Source: DASZBR01 sp033763845 (GTDB lineage: Bacteria > Pseudomonadota > Gammaproteobacteria > DASZBR01). From it: a stretch of 64,000 nucleotides of DNA. Position numbers and translations under genes: made by a program. The notes below the pieces were generated by a model that searched no databases, was not told where the DNA came from, and saw only the letters and a program-made list of their open reading frames with translations. Of the stretch, positions 17,512 to 26,844 are shown piece after piece. The first letter of the stretch is position 1. The number at the start of each line of letters is the position of its first letter. Location: contig JANRJR010000076.1 of NCBI GenBank assembly GCA_033763845.1, forward strand, positions 1 through 64,000. The letters are read 5' to 3'.

Positions 17512-17724
17512 TTAGGTAACTGCAGACCGTTCTGGCAAGATAGCGCTGATACGGCGCTTGTAGATAGTCTGGGGAACAGGCGTATTGAGAAAGATCATAT
17601 CTGTGGTCGCACCCACCAACTGACCTGTCATTTTTGTACCATTTCGAAGATACACTGAAACATTGGCTTGAGCTTCGATAAGGCGAAAAAGGAATTTAGA
17701 CTGACAATCACGTGACATGTACAT
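17512..17724 (-). CDS. hfq: Hfq-like RNA chaperone (divergent)
   Basis: Hfq is a hexameric Sm-like ring that helps small RNAs pair with mRNAs. From ATG 17,724 the protein is 70 aa, with QSKFLFRLIEAQANVSVYL matching Sm1 start, NGTKMTGQ the Sm1 end, and YKRRISAILP the Sm2 motif. In classical Hfq the Sm2 motif is YKHAIS, so the His of the proximal RNA/3'-oligoU site is Arg here. TAAGGAG lies 6 bases before this ATG, which decides against the longer frame beginning at 17,808. The acidic C-terminal tail of enterobacterial Hfq is absent. It is downstream of tRNA-Pro and ispB on the same strand, not next to miaA/hflX as in many gammaproteobacteria, so it may be a second, specialised Hfq. Confidence 0.8.
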   Translation of the reverse strand: MYMSRDCQSKFLFRLIEAQANVSVYLRNGTKMTGQLVGATTDMIFLNTPVPQTIYKRRISAILPERSAVT

Positions 17725-17844
17725 CGTTATCTCCTTATAAACGATTCCAAAAATTATCTGGTTGGGTATTCTACCGTACTGGCCTCGGCCCTGCAAAAAA
17801 CCGCACAATCAGCCCCAGTATCGGGAAAAGTAATACCAACAAAA

Positions 17845-17864
17845 CTCACTACGCTTAGAATGAC
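17845..17864. repeat. Degenerate copy of a dispersed 20-bp repeat
   Basis: CTCACTACGCTTAGAATGAC matches the intergenic sequence at 52,153-52,172 at 16 of 20 positions when aligned by eye. Both lie between genes. It sits in the 144-base stretch between hfq and tRNA-Pro, in which I see no gene. Confidence 0.45.
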
Positions 17865-17868
17865 GAAT

Positions 17869-17945
17869 TGGTCGGAGTGATAGGATTCGAACCTACGGCC
17901 CCTGCCTCCCGAAGGCAGTGCTCTACCAAGCTGAGCTACACTCCG
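17869..17945 (-). tRNA. tRNA-Pro (CGG anticodon)
   Basis: Read on the minus strand, the 77-base gene starts CGGAGTG and ends CACTCCGACCA, so the 7-bp acceptor stem pairs perfectly and CCA is encoded. The anticodon stem CTGCC/GGCAG encloses the loop TTCGGGA, giving anticodon CGG for proline codon CCG. The T-arm GTTCGAATC is standard. It lies 13 bases after ispB and may be processed from a shared transcript. Confidence 0.95.
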
Positions 17946-17958
17946 CAAAAAAGAAAAA

Positions 17959-18933
17959 CTAAAACTGCCGCGCTACCGCAAAATCCACCAACTGCATCAA
18001 GCTAGTTTTATATATTGAGCCGGGCAAATCATGAATAAATTCTCGCGCTTTCAACGCTTGACGCTTTGCCGCATCGATAGTGTAAGAAATAGCATCGGCG
18101 GATTCAATAATTTTAATTAATTCTTCAATGTTTTCTGCCGATCCCGCTACTATCGCAGAACGTAACACTTCTGCTTCTTCGTCTTTTACTTGAGACAATG
18201 CACGAATAAACGGCAAGGTTGGCTTGCCTTCACGCAAATCATCTCCCATATTTTTTCCCATTTCTTTTGTGTTGCCTTTGTAATCTAACGCGTCATCAAT
18301 TAACTGAAAGGCTGAACCTAAATACGCACCAAAATAATACATATTCTCGATAGATTTTTTATCTGCATTCATCAGAACGGGTCCCATTTGCGCTGCTGCT
18401 GCAAATAACGTTCCCGTTTTGCATTCAATTACTTTCATATAATTTTCTTCAGTCACATCCGGCTGATGACAATTTAATAATTGCAACATTTCACCTTCTG
18501 CCATTTGATTAGATGCTTTTGCAATAATTTCCATAACCCGCATTTGATCAACATCGACCATAAGTTGGAAAGCACGAGAATATAAATAATCGCCAACCAA
18601 TACACTCGCATGATCGCCCCAAATTTTATTGGCGGTTGGTTGATTACGACGTAATTCTGAATGATCAACGACATCGTCATGTAATAATGTTGCCGTGTGT
18701 AACAATTCAATCACAGCAGCTAATTTAATATGGGAATTTCCCTCATATCCAAACGCTTTTGCGCTCAATAAAACTAATAAGGGTCGTAATCGTTTTCCAC
18801 CACTGTGAATAATATGGTCACCAATTTTTGAGATTAATTCGACATTAGATTTTAAGTTGTCACGGATTAATTGATCGCACGCTTTTTGATCATCAAGTAA
18901 GGGATTACGAATAGCATCAATGACTTCAGACAT
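17959..18933 (-). CDS. ispB: Octaprenyl/polyprenyl diphosphate synthase
   Basis: Makes the long isoprenoid side chain of ubiquinone by adding isopentenyl diphosphate units to farnesyl diphosphate. Both Asp-rich Mg2+ sites are present: first LLHDDVVD, second FQLIDDALDY. GGKRLRP near the N-terminus is the pyrophosphate-binding segment and GDYLYSRAF is family-typical. Starting at ATG 18,933 gives 324 aa, close to E. coli IspB (323); GTGAGAG lies just upstream. An upstream in-frame ATG at 18,987 would overlap the previous gene by 62 bases, versus 8 bases with the chosen start. The chain length made cannot be read with certainty. Confidence 0.93.
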   Translation of the reverse strand: MSEVIDAIRNPLLDDQKACDQLIRDNLKSNVELISKIGDHIIHSGGKRLRPLLVLLSAKAFGYEGNSHIKLAAVIELLHTATLLHDDVVDHSELRRNQPTANKIWGDHASVLVGDYLYSRAFQLMVDVDQMRVMEIIAKASNQMAEGEMLQLLNCHQPDVTEENYMKVIECKTGTLFAAAAQMGPVLMNADKKSIENMYYFGAYLGSAFQLIDDALDYKGNTKEMGKNMGDDLREGKPTLPFIRALSQVKDEEAEVLRSAIVAGSAENIEELIKIIESADAISYTIDAAKRQALKAREFIHDLPGSIYKTSLMQLVDFAVARQF

Positions 18934-19252
18934 GAAAACTCTCACCACATCCACAGGCTGCTTTTTCATTCGGATTATGAAACACAAATTTTCCCGTTAA
19001 GGTTGTTTTTTCATAATCGATTTCTGTGCCTGCAACAAAAACATAACTGGTTGGGTCAACACATATAATCAAATCCTGATCGATTTTATACACTAGATCT
19101 TCTGGGTTATGAGCATCAATTAAATCTAAAATATATTTTTTTCCCGTGCATCCTGCATCTTTGATACTTAAACGCATGCCAATACCTTTTCCTCGCTTAG
19201 CGAGCTGCTTTTTGATATGTGTAATTGCGTTTTCTGTAGCTGTTATATTCAT
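18926..19252 (-). CDS. A-type iron-sulfur carrier (IscA/SufA/ErpA family)
   Basis: Carries nascent Fe-S clusters to target enzymes. The three family cysteines are present: one in DAGCTGKKY and two in the C-terminal ACGCGESF, with the conserved phenylalanine next to them. Length 108 aa is typical. The genome also has a complete suf operon at 52,433-57,647 that lacks an A-type gene, so this is a candidate SufA or ErpA working with it. It overlaps the ispB start by 8 bases, so the two are coupled. I cannot separate SufA, IscA and ErpA by eye. Confidence 0.9.
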   Translation of the reverse strand: MNITATENAITHIKKQLAKRGKGIGMRLSIKDAGCTGKKYILDLIDAHNPEDLVYKIDQDLIICVDPTSYVFVAGTEIDYEKTTLTGKFVFHNPNEKAACGCGESFHV

Positions 19253-19273
19253 GTGATTCCCTCATCCGCCTTA

Positions 19274-19954
19274 TTATAACTTAAGTGACTTCAAAAACCC
19301 TCGCAAAATATTGATTTCCACCTGATCCAGCCCTGCTCGGTTAAACATTCGACGAAACCGTTCCATCAGCTGCCCCGGACGCTTGGGATCCAAAAAGCCC
19401 GTCGATTCACTCACCTGCTCTAACTGGCGATAAAATCCTTCCAACTCGGGAATGGTCGCCAACGGAGAAGATTGGGAAGCGAGCAATAATTCATAGGCCA
19501 CAATCTGAACCGCTGCCGCCAAATTCAACGAATGGTAATTTGACTGTGTAGGAATTTGAATCAACGCGTGTGCCAATAATAAATCTTGATTATTCAAGCC
19601 ATGATTTTCAGGGCCAAATAAGATCGCTATTTTATGGTTTTGTTTAATCTGAAAAGAAATTTCTGCAGCAGCGTCTCGAGAAGTAAAACAGTTTAAATCG
19701 ACATCACGCGAATTGGCACTCGTGGCATACACATAACTAATCCCTTCTAAAGCATCGACGGTATTACTCACCACTGTTGCCTTATTTAAAATATCTTCGG
19801 CATGCGTAGATAATGCAACGGCCTCTTCACTGGGAAATTTTTCAGGCGAGACTAAATATAATTCAGACAGCCCCATGGTTTTCATTGCACGCGCCACGGA
19901 ACCAATATTTCCAGGGTGGCTAGGTCGAACTAAAACAATACGAACGGGAGACAT
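19274..19954 (-). CDS. trmJ: tRNA (cytidine/uridine-2'-O-)-methyltransferase TrmJ
   Basis: A SPOUT (SpoU/TrmH) family enzyme that puts a 2'-O-methyl on position 32 of certain tRNAs, using SAM bound in a trefoil knot. Motif 1 is PSHPGNIGSVARAMKTMG. Motif 2 is ILFGPENHGL. Motif 3 is IPTQSNYHSLNLAAAVQI with the knot Asn and Ser. The 226-aa length fits short TrmJ forms. In many gammaproteobacteria trmJ lies beside suhB and the isc genes; here it overlaps the glmM stop by one base instead and precedes the A-type Fe-S carrier gene. Confidence 0.92.
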   Translation of the reverse strand: MSPVRIVLVRPSHPGNIGSVARAMKTMGLSELYLVSPEKFPSEEAVALSTHAEDILNKATVVSNTVDALEGISYVYATSANSRDVDLNCFTSRDAAAEISFQIKQNHKIAILFGPENHGLNNQDLLLAHALIQIPTQSNYHSLNLAAAVQIVAYELLLASQSSPLATIPELEGFYRQLEQVSESTGFLDPKRPGQLMERFRRMFNRAGLDQVEINILRGFLKSLKL

Positions 19955-21291
19955 CAGACGTGCGCAACAATTTTTGCTAACGATTCAGCTAATCCATGCA
20001 CTTGCTTGCTATCCGAGCCTTCAACCATAATGCGTAATACAGGTTCTGTGCCTGAAAGCCGTAATAAAACACGGCCTGTTTTGCCTAATTCCGACTCCGC
20101 TTTTTTAATCGCAGTTCTAACTTCTTCTGATTTGAGCGGATCATGTCCAGGCGATATTTCTACATTGCGAATAATTTGCGGAAATTTATGTAATTTTTCT
20201 TTTAATTCATGTAAAGATTTTTGCGCCGTTACCATTGCTGCTAATATTTGTAACGCAGTAATAATACCATCTCCAGTAGTGGTTGCTCCTAACCATACGA
20301 TGTGTCCTGATGGCTCACCGCCTAATAACCAGCCTTGTTTTTGTAGCTCAGAAATAACATAACGGTCACCCACATTTGCGCGCGAAAATGATAAACCCAA
20401 ATCCTTCAGCGCTAATTCCAAACCCATGTTACTCATGACTGTTCCAGCGATACCGCCCAATGTCATATTGCGCGATAAACAATATTTCGCAATGATATAC
20501 AACAAATCATCACCATCTAAAATATCGCCTTTATTATCGACCATAATAACGCGATCACCATCACCATCGAGCGCTATCCCAACATCTGCTTTTTCTTCTA
20601 CGACTTTCTTTTGTAGTACTTTCGGATCCATGGAGCCACAATTTTGATTGATGTTAAATCCATCAGGTTCAACACCCAACTCAACAACATCTGCTTCTAA
20701 TTCACGGAATACATGGGGCGCAATGTGATAGGTTGCGCCATTAGCGCAATCCACAACTATTTTTAATCCATTCAATGAAATAGAAGTTGGAATCGTACTT
20801 TTACAAAATTCAATGTATCGACCCGGCGCGTCTTTAATTCTTACTGCTTTACCTAGTTTCGATGAATCAACAGTAACCATGGGTTTTTCTAATTCCGCTT
20901 CAATTGCCAATTCTAATTCGTCAGGCAATTTTGTGCCTTGAGACGAAAAAAACTTAATGCCATTATCTGTATAGGCATTATGCGATGCACTGATCACAAT
21001 TCCAGCGGATGCACGTTGCGTGCGCGTTAAATATGCAATTGCGGGTGTTGGCATTGGACCTAATAAATGAATATCCATTCCGGCTGCAGATAGTCCGGCT
21101 TCTAATGCAGATTCAAACATATAACCGGAAATGCGCGTGTCTTTTCCAATTAACACTTTGCCCTCACCCTCTTTGGCTAAAGCACGTCCAGCCGCCCATC
21201 CTAACTTCAATACAAATTCAGCCGTAATCGGTGAAACACCGACTTTTCCACGAATGCCATCTGTTCCGAAGTATTTGCGGGGTGCAATCAT
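19954..21291 (-). CDS. glmM: Phosphoglucosamine mutase
   Basis: Converts glucosamine-6-phosphate to glucosamine-1-phosphate for peptidoglycan and LPS precursors. Counted from ATG 21,291, the phosphoserine loop GIVISASHNAYTDNG carries active-site Ser103, the Mg2+ loop is DGDGDR, sugar specificity is in GGEPSGHI, and the phosphate site is RLSGTEPVLR. I choose ATG 21,291 because it overlaps the ftsH stop as ATGA and gives 445 aa, the length of E. coli GlmM, beginning MIAPRKYFGTDGIRG. A longer TTG start at 21,303 is unlikely. The ftsH-glmM order is common in gammaproteobacteria, usually with folP between; folP is absent here. Confidence 0.96.
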   Translation of the reverse strand: MIAPRKYFGTDGIRGKVGVSPITAEFVLKLGWAAGRALAKEGEGKVLIGKDTRISGYMFESALEAGLSAAGMDIHLLGPMPTPAIAYLTRTQRASAGIVISASHNAYTDNGIKFFSSQGTKLPDELELAIEAELEKPMVTVDSSKLGKAVRIKDAPGRYIEFCKSTIPTSISLNGLKIVVDCANGATYHIAPHVFRELEADVVELGVEPDGFNINQNCGSMDPKVLQKKVVEEKADVGIALDGDGDRVIMVDNKGDILDGDDLLYIIAKYCLSRNMTLGGIAGTVMSNMGLELALKDLGLSFSRANVGDRYVISELQKQGWLLGGEPSGHIVWLGATTTGDGIITALQILAAMVTAQKSLHELKEKLHKFPQIIRNVEISPGHDPLKSEEVRTAIKKAESELGKTGRVLLRLSGTEPVLRIMVEGSDSKQVHGLAESLAKIVAHV

Positions 21292-23120
21292 GCTACTGTC
21301 CAACCATCAGGCTCACGCGGCACTTTGCCTTCCATGATGTCGTCGATTTGTGGCGTATCAATCGTTTCATACTTAATCAAAGCATCCGCCATTAAATGCA
21401 ATTTTTCCATATTATCGTTAAGGATTTTTCGTGCACGCTCATAATTACGATCAATAATTTTACGTACTTCTTTATCAATATCATCTGACGTTTTTTCAGA
21501 AATTTCTTTTCGCTGCGTCACGGTATGACCTAAGAAAACTTCACCTTGTTCTTCACCATACGTTAACGGACCTAATTTTTCAGATAAACCCCATTTCGTA
21601 ACCATATTTCGCGCAATTTCTGTTGCGCGTTGAATATCATTCGATGCCCCCGTCGTCACATATTCTGGTCCAAAAATGATTTCTTCGGCTAATCTTCCAC
21701 CAAATAAACTGGATAATTGACTTTCCAAACGCTGACGTGTGTAACTGTAGCGATCTTCTTCAGGCAAAAACATCGTGACACCCAATGCTCTACCGCGGGG
21801 AATAATAGTCACTTTATAAACTGGATCATGTTCAGGCACTAATCGTCCAACAATTGCGTGACCACTTTCATGATAGGCTGTTAATTTCTTTTCTTTTTCG
21901 CTCATCACCATAGATTTACGTTCTGCACCCATCATAATTTTATCTTTGGCTTTTTCAAATTGCGCCATCGTTACTGTTGGCTTATTTAAACGTGCCGCAA
22001 ATAATGCAGCTTCGTTCACAAGATTTGCTAAATCTGCACCTGAAAAACCAGGCGTTCCTCTTGCAATCACTTGCGGTTTTACATCATCCGCTAACGGTAA
22101 TTTACGCATATGCACTTTGAGAATTTGTTCACGACCACGAATATCTGGAAGACCAACAACTACTTGCCTATCAAATCTACCCGGACGTAATAATGCCGGA
22201 TCTAAAACATCAGGACGGTTTGTTGCCGCCATAACAATTACACCTTCACTGCCTTCGAATCCATCCATTTCAACTAATAATTGATTTAAGGTTTGTTCGC
22301 GTTCATCGTGACCACCACCCAATCCTGCACCACGACGTCGACCGACGGCATCAATTTCATCAATAAAAATAATACATGGCGCTTGTTTTTTGGCTTGTTC
22401 AAACATATCTCGCACACGTGATGCACCAACACCCACAAACATTTCCACAAAATCTGAACCCGATATTGTAAAAAATGGCACTTTTGCTTCACCAGCAACC
22501 GCTTTTGCTAATAATGTTTTACCCGTTCCTGGTTGACCAACTAATAAAACTCCACGCGGTATTTTCCCGCCTAATTTTTGGAATTTTTGGGGATCTTTTA
22601 AGAAATCCACTAGTTCTTTGACTTCTTCTTTCGCCTCATCACATCCAGCCACATCTTGAAACGTCACTTTAACCTGATCTTCACCCAACAATCTTGCACG
22701 ACTACGACCAAACGAAAAAGCACCACCTTTTCCACCACCTTGCATTTGACGTAAAAAATAAATCCAAATCCCAATTAATAATAGAGTAGGAAACCAGCTG
22801 ATTAAAATTCGAGTAAATAAACTTTCTTCTTGAGGAGGCTTACCACTCACCGTAATATTTTTTTTCATTAAATCCGTAAGTAAATACTCATCTTGAACTG
22901 GCATATAGGTACTAAACGTTTTATTGTTTTGCAGCACACCAGAAATATTTTGGCCATCCACCACAACGGATTTTACCGACCCCTGATCAACCTGATGTAA
23001 AAAATCAGAATAATTTAAACGCGATTCACCTGCTTCACGCGGCTGAAAATTACTGAAAAGCGAAACTAAAATAAATCCAATAATGAGCCATAAAATCAGG
23101 TTTTTTAGCATATTACTCAA
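21288..23120 (-). CDS. ftsH: ATP-dependent membrane zinc metalloprotease FtsH
   Basis: Membrane AAA+ protease that degrades misfolded membrane proteins and regulators such as LpxC. Membrane segments lie at about 5-23 and 108-123 around a periplasmic domain. Walker A is GQPGTGKT 195-202, Walker B IFIDEID 251-257, with a pore loop FVGVGAS near 228-234. The zinc site is HESGH 417-421. AAGGAG lies 9 bases before TTG 23,120 but 18 before the in-frame ATG 23,111, so the TTG start is favoured. Placement after rlmE and before glmM matches the rlmE-ftsH-glmM order. Length 610 aa is a little shorter than E. coli (644), mainly at the C-terminus. Confidence 0.97.
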   Translation of the reverse strand: MSNMLKNLILWLIIGFILVSLFSNFQPREAGESRLNYSDFLHQVDQGSVKSVVVDGQNISGVLQNNKTFSTYMPVQDEYLLTDLMKKNITVSGKPPQEESLFTRILISWFPTLLLIGIWIYFLRQMQGGGKGGAFSFGRSRARLLGEDQVKVTFQDVAGCDEAKEEVKELVDFLKDPQKFQKLGGKIPRGVLLVGQPGTGKTLLAKAVAGEAKVPFFTISGSDFVEMFVGVGASRVRDMFEQAKKQAPCIIFIDEIDAVGRRRGAGLGGGHDEREQTLNQLLVEMDGFEGSEGVIVMAATNRPDVLDPALLRPGRFDRQVVVGLPDIRGREQILKVHMRKLPLADDVKPQVIARGTPGFSGADLANLVNEAALFAARLNKPTVTMAQFEKAKDKIMMGAERKSMVMSEKEKKLTAYHESGHAIVGRLVPEHDPVYKVTIIPRGRALGVTMFLPEEDRYSYTRQRLESQLSSLFGGRLAEEIIFGPEYVTTGASNDIQRATEIARNMVTKWGLSEKLGPLTYGEEQGEVFLGHTVTQRKEISEKTSDDIDKEVRKIIDRNYERARKILNDNMEKLHLMADALIKYETIDTPQIDDIMEGKVPREPDGWTVA

Positions 23121-23153
23121 GTGACTATTCTCCTTTATGGTTTAACTTCCGTA

Positions 23154-23774
23154 CTATAGCATAAACCCTTTTGCGACCAGATAGGTTTCACGCGAACGAG
23201 AGCGTGAAGCGTCTGGTTTTCTCACAAAAACCTGTTTAAACGCACTTTTTAGAGCTTTAATGAAAGCGTCGCTTCCTTCGCCCTGAAAAATCTTTACCAC
23301 TAAACTGCCCTGTTTTTTTAACACTTTTTTGGCCAGCTCTAAACTCAATTCTGCCAAATACATTGCACGTGGTTGATCCACACTTGTCTGCCCACTGGTA
23401 TTGGGTGCCATATCAGATAACACGACATCAACTTTATCTTTTTCTACTAATAAAAGAATTTTTTCAAAAATTTCCGCTTCACGAAAATCGCCTTGAATAA
23501 AATCCACACCAGATAACTCATCGATAGGCAAAATATCCAAGGCAATAATTTTGCCATTTTTGCCAATCCATTCTCGTGCAATTTGCGACCAACCACCGGG
23601 TGCTGCACCTAAATCCACCACCGTCATCCCCGGTTGAATAATTTTATCCTTCTCTTGAATTTCAATGAGTTTAAATACGGCACGCGAACGATAACCTTTT
23701 TGCTGCGCGGATTTGACATACGGATCAGAAAAATGTTCTTTTAACCATCGTTGACTGCTTTTTGAACGTGCCAT
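23154..23774 (-). CDS. rlmE: 23S rRNA 2'-O-uridine methyltransferase (FtsJ)
   Basis: Methylates U2552 of 23S rRNA, in the ribosomal A loop. The SAM motif is VVDLGAAPGGWSQIA. The catalytic K-D-K-E set is visible: Lys in YRSRAVFKLIEI, Asp in VLSDMAPNTSG, Lys in GSLVVKIFQG and Glu in SRSRETYLVAKGF. Length 206 aa is typical. It begins 16 bases after the dotO stop, so transcription from the Dot/Icm genes could run into it. It lies upstream of ftsH, as in E. coli. Confidence 0.96.
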   Translation of the reverse strand: MARSKSSQRWLKEHFSDPYVKSAQQKGYRSRAVFKLIEIQEKDKIIQPGMTVVDLGAAPGGWSQIAREWIGKNGKIIALDILPIDELSGVDFIQGDFREAEIFEKILLLVEKDKVDVVLSDMAPNTSGQTSVDQPRAMYLAELSLELAKKVLKKQGSLVVKIFQGEGSDAFIKALKSAFKQVFVRKPDASRSRSRETYLVAKGFML

Positions 23775-23790
23775 GCTACGCTTCTTTTAA

Positions 23791-26700
23791 TTAGTCCTTG
23801 TTGGGCAAAAATTTAACGTTAGGATCTTCTCGGTACGCCGCTAAAATTTGCTCGGCTAATTCATCCACCACACCCAAATTCGCCGTCTCTGCAATCAACC
23901 CTTGCTGATGCTCACGCATATTATTCAAACGTGACTCTACCAACTTTGCAACACTGCCTGATGGGAAAAGTGTAGCCAATACACGTCGTGCTTCTTTGGG
24001 TCCAATACGTTTATATAATTGATTACGCAATAATGCATCTTCAACCGTTGTGCTGAATGACCATAATTCAATCGGACCCAGAGTATTCGTAACCAATTGC
24101 AAATTAATTCCGCTCTTCGTTGCATATTGCACTAAGAAAGTACCACCACCTTCTCGAGGGCCATGTACGCGAGTACGCAATGCAACTTGCGCTGTTTCAG
24201 ATAAACCAAATATTTTCGCAGATTTTTCGATGGACTGTTGAGGGCCCGCATCCATAATATAAATACCCGTTGCGAATTCCACCATCGTTTCATCGAAGTC
24301 ATCTAACGATTGTGAAATTAATGCAATGTGCACCTTCCATTTACGGCCTTCACGCATATCAATAATAACTTGATCACGCACGGCTCGCGCTTTCGACGTA
24401 CGATGGAATTCGTCCATCACTAAACGTTTGGGATCTTCACGAATTTCGCCAATACGTTTACGATGATATTCGCGATATTGTTCTGGCATATCCGTAACAT
24501 TATCTTCAGTTAAATAATAATTTTTTCCTAGAATATAACGCGACAACATATACATGACTGCTGTTTGTCTATCTGCTGCATCACCACCACCTTTAGCAAC
24601 TTCATCTAAATCCAACGAAACAACTTTGGCATCGCCTAAATCAAATGTCGTCACACGAGATAACACAGGATATTCACGCACAGCACTGGAAATCATACGT
24701 GCAAATGCATTAATTAATGTTTCGCCAGTAGGCGCAATAATTTTTCCGTATAAATCTTCTACGTTTTGTGAACGACAAATCGATGCCGCGTCAGCCACCA
24801 ATGGCATTGCATAACGTTGCGCTAACGTTGCTTCATGTGAAAATCCTGCAATAAATAATGCATCAACCACTTCCCACCATGTGGTTTTTTGATCTTGCAC
24901 AAATCCAATTTCTTCTAAAATTCCATCGACCAGCGGTTCGATGCCGGGCGTGTATTGATACGGATTTCCGCTATCCGCTAAATTTTTATATAACTCATCG
25001 ACTACCATACCCGCCATATCGGAAATACCGTCATATGGAAGTGATGCACCAACTGGTGTCGTCAAAAGTGTAATAAAATTCACTAAAAACCCACGTTCTT
25101 GCGGTGTTGGGAAACGACATCCCAACTGCGTATCAAACGGATTAATGGAATAATCCGGCGTCATGCGCAATCGATGGTACGCCACATAATGTCGTTGATT
25201 TTGCGGTAATGCTTCTTTCAATAATGAAATTAATCCACTACTGGAAGGACCAATATCAATAACAGAAATACGTGGCAATCGTTGCAATCCCGCAGATAAA
25301 CATAACGCTAAATTAATTGCATTGGATAAAACAGATTTACCCGAACCCGGACGTGCAAAAATTAAATCGATCCACGTTGTCTGCTCACTTGAACCCGGTT
25401 GGAAGGGCCACGGTTTTCCATCCGGCGTACGGAATAATAACGCGCCTTGTTTCCACGGAGATGCGGGTCGTGTAATCGGCAACATATAAACGACCTCAGA
25501 TAACGGCGCGACAGATGCATTCGCAACACTATTTAATGTCACACCCAACATGCTAGAGACAGCGCCCGCAAACGGATCGCCACTCATTTCAGACACTTCG
25601 CACGTTCCCCAGCCTTCAATGGCTTTCGCCAATTCAGACATACGCGTACGCAACAACGGAACATTTCCTTCCGGTGCCCACGTAGATGCAGCAACACGTA
25701 GTCTAACCACGGCATTATCTGTATTAATTTCAATGCTTTCTAATGCTTTTTTCGAATCTGCTAATAAGCGATTTTGAGCTGACGAGAAACTTAATATCGC
25801 AGCAATTAGTGATTTTAACTTAATCGTCGATAATCCATCACTTTCCGTTAAAAATGAAATTCGCCACGGAATACCAGCAGCCAGTGTTCGACGTAATAAA
25901 AACGTAAAGTTTTTAATGTCTTTAGGAAATAAATCAATAAAAACGGACGCGTAAATCTTATCGCCAATTCTCACAGTGCGCATGTCCAAATTTTCTGCAT
26001 CACGGGGTAAAATTTGTTTGCTAATCGATGGCCATAAGAAATCCGTTATTTCTCCTGTAAAGCGCTCATAATGTTTACGAGGAATTTTGTCTCCAGGCAA
26101 TACAGGTTTCCAACTTTTATCCGTAAAATCAGGATCGACTGTCATGCGCATCTCATGAATAGCTTCATGTACTTCTAATAAATTCGCGCGCACACTTAAA
26201 TTTTGGAAATCATTGATCATAGATCGCACAAATGAATCATGCGTATCCCGCAAATCAGGAATCGGCGCTAAAATATTTTGCGCACGTTTAGGATTTGGTA
26301 ATTTAGCTTCGCGAATCACTTTTAATTTTTCTTTATTCGCGCGATCCAATTGCTCGCCACTTAATAACGTGGGGCGTGTCCACAACACAAAGAACACACT
26401 TTCTTTTCCGCAATAACGAGAAATATAACGAATACGTTCTTCGAGTAAGTCATCCAAATCCAATCCTAGACGTTTAGACGTTTCACGCGCAGGTCCAAAA
26501 ATTTCAGCAACTTCCGCCTGAACCACCTCTGCTTCACGGTTATAATTAAACAACACTTGAAAAGCATGGCCTTTTCGTGTCATTGCAGACTGCAATGCCA
26601 ACGATAACCCTTCCCATAAACGATTAAATTCAGGAGTACCTAATAAAGTAGTGACGCCATCAATTTTAATTACACTGAGCAATGACCCATCATGCGCAAC

Positions 26701-26826
26701 TAACACTGTCGGACTATCAGCGGTTTCAATATCACAATACGACTCTGTCGTTTGACGAAGCGAGGCTCCTAACCAGGCAAGAAAAGAATCAACGGTATCT
26801 AAAACGCTTTCGACTATTTGAGTCAT
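23791..26826 (-). CDS. dotO: Type IVB secretion ATPase DotO/IcmB
   Basis: VirB4-type cytoplasmic ATPase that docks at the inner-membrane end of the Dot/Icm machine. Together with DotB it powers effector export. The 1,011-aa length agrees with Legionella DotO (about 1,009). Walker A ARPGSGKS ends at Ser498, and Walker B RLVMDEFH has Asp805-Glu806. The region between includes the family segment VSLDLDEVAKGGGDAADRQT. The N-terminal 450 residues form the docking half. TTGGAG precedes the ATG. It is the last gene of the dotK-to-dotO block, directly followed by rlmE. Confidence 0.95.
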   Translation of the reverse strand: MTQIVESVLDTVDSFLAWLGASLRQTTESYCDIETADSPTVLVAHDGSLLSVIKIDGVTTLLGTPEFNRLWEGLSLALQSAMTRKGHAFQVLFNYNREAEVVQAEVAEIFGPARETSKRLGLDLDDLLEERIRYISRYCGKESVFFVLWTRPTLLSGEQLDRANKEKLKVIREAKLPNPKRAQNILAPIPDLRDTHDSFVRSMINDFQNLSVRANLLEVHEAIHEMRMTVDPDFTDKSWKPVLPGDKIPRKHYERFTGEITDFLWPSISKQILPRDAENLDMRTVRIGDKIYASVFIDLFPKDIKNFTFLLRRTLAAGIPWRISFLTESDGLSTIKLKSLIAAILSFSSAQNRLLADSKKALESIEINTDNAVVRLRVAASTWAPEGNVPLLRTRMSELAKAIEGWGTCEVSEMSGDPFAGAVSSMLGVTLNSVANASVAPLSEVVYMLPITRPASPWKQGALLFRTPDGKPWPFQPGSSEQTTWIDLIFARPGSGKSVLSNAINLALCLSAGLQRLPRISVIDIGPSSSGLISLLKEALPQNQRHYVAYHRLRMTPDYSINPFDTQLGCRFPTPQERGFLVNFITLLTTPVGASLPYDGISDMAGMVVDELYKNLADSGNPYQYTPGIEPLVDGILEEIGFVQDQKTTWWEVVDALFIAGFSHEATLAQRYAMPLVADAASICRSQNVEDLYGKIIAPTGETLINAFARMISSAVREYPVLSRVTTFDLGDAKVVSLDLDEVAKGGGDAADRQTAVMYMLSRYILGKNYYLTEDNVTDMPEQYREYHRKRIGEIREDPKRLVMDEFHRTSKARAVRDQVIIDMREGRKWKVHIALISQSLDDFDETMVEFATGIYIMDAGPQQSIEKSAKIFGLSETAQVALRTRVHGPREGGGTFLVQYATKSGINLQLVTNTLGPIELWSFSTTVEDALLRNQLYKRIGPKEARRVLATLFPSGSVAKLVESRLNNMREHQQGLIAETANLGVVDELAEQILAAYREDPNVKFLPNKD

Positions 26827-26844
26827 AATTCTCCAACAACCCTG

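Noticed and set aside
17754..17948. Minus-strand ORF containing SVAQLGRALPSGGRGRRFESY
   Set aside because: This is tRNA-Pro read as protein, a familiar artefact; the tRNA fold is perfect.
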